From an uncultured Litorilinea sp. (GTDB lineage Bacteria; Chloroflexota; Anaerolineae; Caldilineales; Caldilineaceae): 6,037 bases of DNA. The first letter of the stretch is position 1, and every line of letters starts with the position of its first letter. Shown here piece after piece: positions 1-6,037 of the stretch. The notes under the pieces are model-generated. The model did no database searches, was not told where the DNA came from, and saw only the letters and a list, made by a program, of their open reading frames with translations. The stretch lies in assembly GCA_946885925.1 (NCBI GenBank), contig CAMPHP010000222.1, positions 1 through 6,037 on the forward strand, written 5' to 3'. Made by a program: the position numbers and the translations under genes.

Positions 1-2502
1 GATCTGGACAGTGTTGGCCCTAGCCCTCGTCACCACACCTTTTTTGAGATGTTGGGCAATTTCTCATTTGGTGACTACTTTAAGCGTGATGCCATCTGCT
101 ATGCGTGGGATCTACTTATCAACGAGCTGGAGTTGCCCCTGGAGCGGCTTTGGTTCAGCATCTACGAAGACGACGACGAGGCCGAACAACTCTGGATTGA
201 GGTAGGCGCGCCCCCCGAGCGCATTTTGCGCTTTGGCAAAAAAGACAACTGGTGGGCAATGGGCGACACAGGCCCTTGTGGTCCCTGCTCCGAGATTCAC
301 TTTTACTGGGGTGATTTGAAGCAGCAGACACCAGAAGGTGTCAATAGAGACGACGAATATCTGGAAATCTGGAATCTGGTCTTTATGCAATTCGACCAGA
401 AACCCACTGGCGAATTGGTGCCGCTGCCCGCGCCCAGCGTGGACACAGGCATGGGGCTGGAACGCCTCGCCAGTATCCTCCAGGGTAAGGACAACAACTA
501 CGATACTGACGCCTTCTCACCGATTATGGATCGGATTCAGCAATTGCTGGAAGAAGACGACGAACATCGCCGCACCCACCTGGCCCGCTACCGTGCCATT
601 GCCGACCACAGCCGTGCGGTCGCCTTCCTAATTGCCGATGGCATCCTGCCAGGCAATGCAGGGCGCAGCTATGTCTTGCGCATGATCTTGCGCCGCGCGG
701 CCCGCTTTGGCAAGCTCTTGGGCTTCCCTGGTCCCTTCTTGGCGCAAATCGTTGATGTCGTCATCGAGCAAATGGGCAGTCACTATACCGATCTGCCCAA
801 GAAGCGTGACTTCATCTTACAAACCGTCACTGCCGAAGAAGAACGCTTCCAGCGCACCCTCTCCACCGGCCTGGCGATTCTAGATGAGTTGATGGAGCGG
901 CTAAAAGCAGAGGGCAGCACCGTGATCTCCGGCGAGGAAGCGTTCCACTTGTGGGATACCTATGGCTTTCCCATCGACCTCACGCGCGATATCGCGTCGG
1001 ACGCAGGTTTTACAGTGGATGAAGCGGGCTTCCGTTTGGCCTTGGCCGAGCAAAAGGAAAAGAGCCGAGCCAGTGCCCAGGATAAGTCGGTGCAAGACGT
1101 AGAGGTCTATGCTGACGTGCTGCGGAACTTGCAGAGTCAAGGCATCGTTGGTGAAGCAGGCGTAGTGCAGCGCATCTACGAAAGCCTTAGCGAGCTAGAT
1201 ACCACGGTTGCCGCCATCCTGCGTATCGTGGACACTGGCAGCACAAATGGGACCGGCAACGTTGTCGAAAGCGTGAGTGAAGCGCAAGTGGGTGATCGCG
1301 TTGAAATCGTCTTGCCAGAGACACCTTTCTATGTAGAAAGCGGTGGTCAGGTCAGCGACACGGGCGAAATCTATTACTTCCCCGAAAATGTGGATCAGCC
1401 GGTTTGGACGGTGGAGATCTACGACGCGCGCCGCCGTGTACCCGGTCTAATTACTCACATCGGTAAAGTCACCAGCGGTACCGTGCGGGTGGGCGACCCT
1501 GCCCTGGCGGCGATTGACACAGAACGCCGCTGGGACATCATGCGTAATCATACGGGGACGCATGTGCTCCATGCGGTTTTGCGCGAACAATTAGGAGAGC
1601 ATGTTCACCAGGCAGGCTCACTGGTCGAACCCCACCGCCTACGCTTCGACTTTACTCACGATCAGCCCCTAACCGATGAGGAACTTGCAGCCATTGAACG
1701 GCGCGTCAACGCTATTATCTTAGAGAATTACCCGGTCAACACGCGCTGGACAAGTCATGCCCGTGCAGTTGAAGAAGGGGCAATGGCACTCTTTGGTGAA
1801 AAGTATGGCGACGAAGTGCGTGTGGTGAGCTTTGGCGAGGATGAGGGTATCAGCATGGAACTCTGTGGCGGTATCCATGTGGACAGCACTGCCGAGATTG
1901 GCAGCTTCCGCATCGTTAGCCAGGGCAGTGTCGCCGCCGGTATACGTCGCATTGAAGCCGTTACAGGACGGGCAGCAGAAGAGCTTACTGAAAAACGCTT
2001 CCAGTTGGTTAACAAGCTAGCGGATCTGCTCCACACTAAGCCCGATGAGCTTGAAAAAGCAGTTCAACAATTGCTTACACAAAATCAGCAGTTGCAAAAG
2101 GAAGTTGCCCAGTTGCGCCAAAAACTGGCACTACAAGCTGGTGCAGCTTTGCTCGACAAAGCGATAGATGTCAACGGTGTAACCGTATTGACTGCAACGT
2201 TGGACGGGGCAGACAGCGAAACCTTGCGCCAGATGACCGATTGGCTGCGCGACAAGTTGGGGAGCGCTGTGGTGGTTGTCGGTTCTGTTGTCGGCGACAA
2301 ACCCCAGTTGGTGGCTGCTGTGACACCCGACCTTGTCGCTCGAGGGATACACGCCGGGAACTTGTTGCGCGAAGCGGCTAAAGTCATAGGTGGCGGTGGC
2401 GGTGGGCGTCCCGACATGGCCCAGGCAGGCGGCAAGGACGCTGCCAAGTTGGAAGATGCCTTGGCAACGGTCACTGATTGGGTTCGTGCACACGTGAAAT
2501 AA
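1..2502 (+). CDS. alaS: Alanyl-tRNA synthetase, 5'-truncated by window edge
   Basis: Cytosolic class II synthetase that charges tRNA(Ala) with alanine and hydrolyses mischarged Ser/Gly-tRNA(Ala). The open frame runs from base 1 and reads DLDSVG..RHHTFFEMLGNFSFGDYFK, a stretch near residue 75-100 of known AlaRS, so about 75 N-terminal residues lie upstream; the ATG at 49 is internal. 833 residues are visible, giving a full length near 910 (E. coli 876). In order: catalytic core with GDTGPCGPCSE (262-294) and motif 3 GMGLER (448-465); the helical tRNA-recognition region; editing domain with the zinc ligand pair HTGTH (1549-1563) and the second pair CGGIH (1864-1878); a Gln/Leu-rich coiled coil (about 2041-2140); and a C-Ala/DHHA1 domain with a six-glycine run before RPDMAQAGG (2389-2433). 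The one oddity is Ile where CGGTH is usual. It ends at TAA 2500-2502, 147 bases before the next gene. Identification is secure. Confidence 0.98.
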   Translation, partial: DLDSVGPSPRHHTFFEMLGNFSFGDYFKRDAICYAWDLLINELELPLERLWFSIYEDDDEAEQLWIEVGAPPERILRFGKKDNWWAMGDTGPCGPCSEIHFYWGDLKQQTPEGVNRDDEYLEIWNLVFMQFDQKPTGELVPLPAPSVDTGMGLERLASILQGKDNNYDTDAFSPIMDRIQQLLEEDDEHRRTHLARYRAIADHSRAVAFLIADGILPGNAGRSYVLRMILRRAARFGKLLGFPGPFLAQIVDVVIEQMGSHYTDLPKKRDFILQTVTAEEERFQRTLSTGLAILDELMERLKAEGSTVISGEEAFHLWDTYGFPIDLTRDIASDAGFTVDEAGFRLALAEQKEKSRASAQDKSVQDVEVYADVLRNLQSQGIVGEAGVVQRIYESLSELDTTVAAILRIVDTGSTNGTGNVVESVSEAQVGDRVEIVLPETPFYVESGGQVSDTGEIYYFPENVDQPVWTVEIYDARRRVPGLITHIGKVTSGTVRVGDPALAAIDTERRWDIMRNHTGTHVLHAVLREQLGEHVHQAGSLVEPHRLRFDFTHDQPLTDEELAAIERRVNAIILENYPVNTRWTSHARAVEEGAMALFGEKYGDEVRVVSFGEDEGISMELCGGIHVDSTAEIGSFRIVSQGSVAAGIRRIEAVTGRAAEELTEKRFQLVNKLADLLHTKPDELEKAVQQLLTQNQQLQKEVAQLRQKLALQAGAALLDKAIDVNGVTVLTATLDGADSETLRQMTDWLRDKLGSAVVVVGSVVGDKPQLVAAVTPDLVARGIHAGNLLREAAKVIGGGGGGRPDMAQAGGKDAAKLEDALATVTDWVRAHVK

Positions 2503-2552
2503 CGATCGGTCATGATCGCCTTCCCTGGAGCCACTCAGAGGATTTCCGGTGC

Positions 2553-2624
2553 AGAGGAAGGTTTATGCGAAGTGTGGTTCTAGGGTATGCAAGAGGGCCG
2601 GACATTCGGTTTGCGTTAGCTTAA
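2553..2624 (+). other. Possible 19-codon leader ORF with its ribosome binding site
   Basis: A purine-rich AGAGGAAGG (2553-2561) places GAGG seven bases before an ATG at 2565. The short frame reads MRSVVLGYARGPDIRFALA and stops at TAA 2622-2624, 25 bases before the next gene. Its ribosome binding site is better than that of the long gene downstream, which has none visible. The frame ends inside the inverted repeat at 2595-2631, an arrangement resembling a leader peptide that affects the folding of the mRNA. The peptide has no run of one amino acid, so classical amino-acid attenuation is not supported. It may be a chance ORF; conservation is unknown. Confidence 0.35.
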
Positions 2625-2631
2625 CCGGCCC
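2595..2631 (+). promoter_or_regulatory. GC-rich inverted repeat upstream of the membrane-protein gene
   Basis: GGGCCGG (2595-2601) is exactly complementary to CCGGCCC (2625-2631), leaving a 23-base loop. A second, shorter pairing, CGGTT (2607-2611) with AACCG (2623-2627), shares bases with the first, so the two folds exclude one another. No T-run follows, so it does not look like an intrinsic terminator. It lies in the leader of the gene starting at 2650. It could be a translational control structure, an mRNA stability element, or chance pairing in GC-rich DNA. Confidence 0.4.
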
Positions 2632-2649
2632 CTTGCCAGACAAATAACT

Positions 2650-4237
<1,588 letters not shown>

Positions 4238-4245
<8 letters not shown>

Positions 4246-4840
4246 CAAGCCAGTGAGCAGAGAGAGTCACGAACCATCTCAGCCTTCTCAGGGGCACACA
4301 GAAGATCCGGGAGATTCGAGACAGGTTAATCCAGACCAGTTTCCCTCCCAAGGCAAGCTATTGGCGCTCGATGTAGGGCTAGCACGCATTGGCATTGCCG
4401 TCTGCGATCCCCTACGGCTGGCTGCGCGACCCCACAGCACCCTCACCCGCAAGAGCCGTCGTGATGACTTTATGCGGCTGAGCCAGATTGTTCAAGCCGA
4501 GGAAGTTCACGGTGTGGTCTGTGGCCTGCCCTTGAACATGGATGGCACAGCAGGTCCGCAAGCGCAAACAACACGCAAATGGGCCATGCGGCTTGCTCAA
4601 GCCCTGCGTACCTTGCTCGGCAAACCCGTGCCAATCGCTCTGTGGGATGAACGCTTGAGTAGCTTTACCGCCCATGAGCTAGCCCACCAGTGGCCGCGTC
4701 ATGTTGGCGAAGATGCTATAGCCGCTGCGGTCATCCTCCAAAGCTTTTTGTCGGCGCAGCGAAGCGGAGCGGCAGAGCAAACCGTACTGGAAGTCATTAA
4801 CTTGCCTGCGCGGAGTTCACCCGCAGACAACGACTCATAG
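4238..4840 (+). CDS. ruvX: RuvX/YqgF family RuvC-like nuclease (putative pre-16S rRNA / Holliday junction resolvase)
   Basis: 200 residues from GTG 4238, which overlaps the upstream stop as GTGAGTAG; coupled translation is likely. The family has the RNase H/RuvC fold, and members have been implicated in 16S rRNA 5'-end maturation and in recombination; which applies here cannot be told from sequence. Visible motifs: LALDVG..RIGIAV with Asp45, CGLPLNMDG (95-103), DERLSS with Asp137/Glu138, and EDAIAAAVILQ with Asp159, so the acidic active-site set appears intact. Compared with E. coli YqgF (138 residues) there is an extra N-terminal segment of about 38 residues rich in S, P, Q, E and D, predicted disordered, and an extra C-terminal tail of about 28. 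The stretch between DERL and the last Asp is 18 residues against 27 in E. coli, so a normally basic loop is shortened. GTG 4253 is an alternative start. Confidence 0.95.
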
Positions 4841-4843
4841 AGC

Positions 4844-4895
4844 TATCAGTAAACATGTATTAGTAGACATATATCAGTAGATGTTCAGTAGATAT
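4844..4895 (+). repeat. Four imperfect AT-rich tandem units between ruvX and mltG
   Basis: Reading head to tail: TATCAGTAAACATG (4844-4857), TATTAGTAGACATA (4858-4871), TATCAGTAGATG (4872-4883) and TTCAGTAGATAT (4884-4895). The shared core is CAGTAGA or close to it. Units are 14, 14, 12 and 12 bases. The block fills most of the 76-base gap and is far richer in A+T than the coding DNA on either side. It ends 12 bases before the mltG ribosome binding site, so it will be in the mltG leader if transcription reads through. It could be a regulator binding array, an AT-rich promoter region, or a slippage product without function. Confidence 0.8.
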
Positions 4896-4907
4896 ATAGG
4901 CGGAAAC

Positions 4908-4922
4908 GAGGAGTAAGTGTTG
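4908..4922 (+). promoter_or_regulatory. Shine-Dalgarno and ambiguous start of mltG
   Basis: GAGGAG (4908-4913) is the clearest ribosome binding site in the window. It is followed by an in-frame TAA (4914-4916), then GTG (4917-4919) and TTG (4920-4922). The TAA fixes the upstream limit of the gene. GTG lies only 3 bases from the purine run, whereas TTG lies 6 bases away, a more usual spacing; either codon could be the true start, changing the protein by one residue. Confidence 0.8.
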
Positions 4923-6037
4923 GCAATTAAATCGACTGTCCAAGAACGGCGTGCAATGGTGCGTGCCCGCTATGGCAAACGCGACCAAACAGCGCACACT
5001 TGGCAAGAATTGCTACAAACCGAACACCTGCTCATCACTCGGGTACGGCTCGGCTTTTTGGCAGTGGTGGGCGCAGTGATGATTGGTGTGTGGGTTGTCG
5101 CAAGCGCCCATCTAACCGAACAGTTTTTGGGCGCACCCAAAGCCACCAGTGGTTTGATTGATCCAATGGCAAGACAAAACGCGCTGACCCCTGAATATGT
5201 CGAACGCCAAATCTTGGCCTTCAATCTAAAGATGCGCGATAGTGAGCTAAATATCACGGCAGGTACGAACCCACGCCCGCGCCCCAGTGTCATCATGCCT
5301 GGTGAACCGGCTCGCTTTATTGCCATGCGCTTGCAAGAGGAGGGCTTTATCGTTGATTCCGACCTCTTCAATCTTTACAGGCGTGTAACAGGGCTGGAAC
5401 GACGCATCGAAGCTGGCAACTTTATGTTGGCCGACAACATGACCGTTCCTCAAGTTGCTGAGGCTCTGCAAACTGCCCTCTTTGAGGAAGTCTTGGTTAC
5501 GATCCCCGAAGGTTTCCGCGCCGAAGAGATTGCAGAACGACTGGCGGAAAACAATGTCATCGAATCGGATCGCTTCTTGGCAGCAGTACGCGCCCCGCGC
5601 ACACTCTCTGTTTTTGAAGAGTACGACTTTTTGAGTGAGCTGCCGCCAGAAGGCTCTCTTGAAGGCTATCTCTTTCCTGATACGTACCGTTTCCCGGTCT
5701 TTGCCAGTACGCCGGAACTGGTCATTGCCCCGTTCCTCAACAACTTTGAGGATAAGGTCGGCCAAGCTGGATTGTCAGGTGGGGCCAGTGGTTTGAGTGG
5801 TCGCCAGTTGGTAACGTTAGCCAGTATTGTTGAACGTGAAGCTGTGCAAGCGGATGAGCGCCCGCTCATTGCCAGTGTTTACCTTAACCGCCTCAATGGG
5901 GTTTGTATGGCTGAAGTGGGTGGCACCTACCTGCAAGCTGACCCCACTGTGCAATATGCCAAGGGAACAGTGGGCGACTGGTGGTGGAAGCCGCAGCGTG
6001 TTGAGGATTACGCCACAGTCGTTAGCCCTTATAACAC
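4917..6037 (+). CDS. mltG: Endolytic murein transglycosylase MltG (YceG family), 3'-truncated by window edge
   Basis: Inner-membrane-anchored lytic transglycosylase that cleaves nascent glycan strands and is thought to set strand length (E. coli MltG). 373 residues are visible from GTG 4917. In order: a basic cytosolic segment (1-44), one membrane helix (about 45-63, [17 protein letters not shown]), a linker of about 55 residues, then two LysM/YceG-like modules starting near residue 124 ([16 protein letters not shown]) and 192 ([18 protein letters not shown]). The catalytic region has [11 protein letters not shown] (249-259), LASIVEREA with the presumed catalytic Glu at residue 306, [16 protein letters not shown] and finally SPYN at the window edge. 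Little of the usual family length should be missing. Between NRL and LQADPT there are 12 residues where E. coli has about 5. It lies 76 bases after ruvX and has its own good ribosome binding site, so coupling to ruvX is not required. Identification is secure. Confidence 0.97.
   Translation, partial: MLAIKSTVQERRAMVRARYGKRDQTAHTWQELLQTEHLLITRVRLGFLAVVGAVMIGVWVVASAHLTEQFLGAPKATSGLIDPMARQNALTPEYVERQILAFNLKMRDSELNITAGTNPRPRPSVIMPGEPARFIAMRLQEEGFIVDSDLFNLYRRVTGLERRIEAGNFMLADNMTVPQVAEALQTALFEEVLVTIPEGFRAEEIAERLAENNVIESDRFLAAVRAPRTLSVFEEYDFLSELPPEGSLEGYLFPDTYRFPVFASTPELVIAPFLNNFEDKVGQAGLSGGASGLSGRQLVTLASIVEREAVQADERPLIASVYLNRLNGVCMAEVGGTYLQADPTVQYAKGTVGDWWWKPQRVEDYATVVSPYN

Noticed and set aside
11..205. 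64-codon ORF at the left edge
   Set aside because: It is a shadow in another frame of the conserved AlaRS catalytic region.
2503..2518. Small hairpin CGATC/GATCG directly after the alaS stop
   Set aside because: Only a 5-base stem with a 6-base loop and no T-run; this is expected by chance and no function can be supported.
2085..2534. 149-codon ORF on the minus strand
   Set aside because: It lies antisense to the conserved end of alaS, its product is low-complexity Pro/Ser/Ala/Thr-rich, and no family is recognisable.
2595..2631. Intrinsic terminator after alaS
   Set aside because: The GC-rich stem has a 23-base loop and is followed by CTTGCCAGAC, with no T-run.
2503..2649. tRNA or other structured RNA gene in the gap after alaS
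   Set aside because: No T-arm GTTCGA-type sequence, acceptor pairing or 74-90 base cloverleaf can be found.
4858..4900. A defined sigma-70-type promoter for mltG in the AT-rich gap
   Set aside because: TATATA-like strings are present, but they arise from the repeat and no convincing -35 box with correct spacing could be assigned.
5247..5765. 172-codon ORF on the minus strand
   Set aside because: It is opposite the well-conserved mltG frame and shows no recognisable motif.

Overview
The window is a stretch of bacterial chromosome with four protein genes, all on the + strand and closely spaced: alaS (5' end cut by the window), a gene for a membrane-anchored protein with a baseplate-J-like domain, ruvX, and mltG (3' end cut). 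The gene set and the particular middle protein (cytosolic head, one membrane helix, baseplate-J-like outer region) suggest a Chloroflexota bacterium, perhaps of the Anaerolineae/Caldilineae kind. Moderately GC-rich codon use and weak Shine-Dalgarno sequences at two of the three visible gene starts fit this. The placement is inferred from remembered gene neighbourhoods, not from a search.

Layout: 1-2502 is alanyl-tRNA synthetase, lacking roughly 75 N-terminal residues. 2503-2649 is a 147-base gap with a possible 19-codon leader ORF that has a good ribosome binding site, overlapped by a GC-rich inverted repeat. 2650-4245 is the 531-residue membrane protein of unknown function. 4238-4840 is RuvX, starting at a GTG that overlaps the previous stop by 8 bases, which suggests translational coupling. 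4841-4916 is a 76-base AT-rich gap made largely of four imperfect tandem copies of a 12-14 base unit. 4917-6037 is MltG, truncated just after its conserved SPYN motif.

Functionally this is a housekeeping cluster: tRNA charging (AlaRS), a RuvC-fold nuclease linked to rRNA maturation or recombination (RuvX), and a peptidoglycan-cleaving transglycosylase (MltG). The alaS-ruvX-mltG association also occurs in Firmicutes. The membrane protein inserted between alaS and ruvX is the only uncharacterised gene. I found no mobile element, CRISPR array, RNA gene or defence system. The most interesting items are the membrane protein, the two intergenic structures, a duplicated start site at ruvX, and small departures from family consensus in AlaRS, RuvX and MltG.
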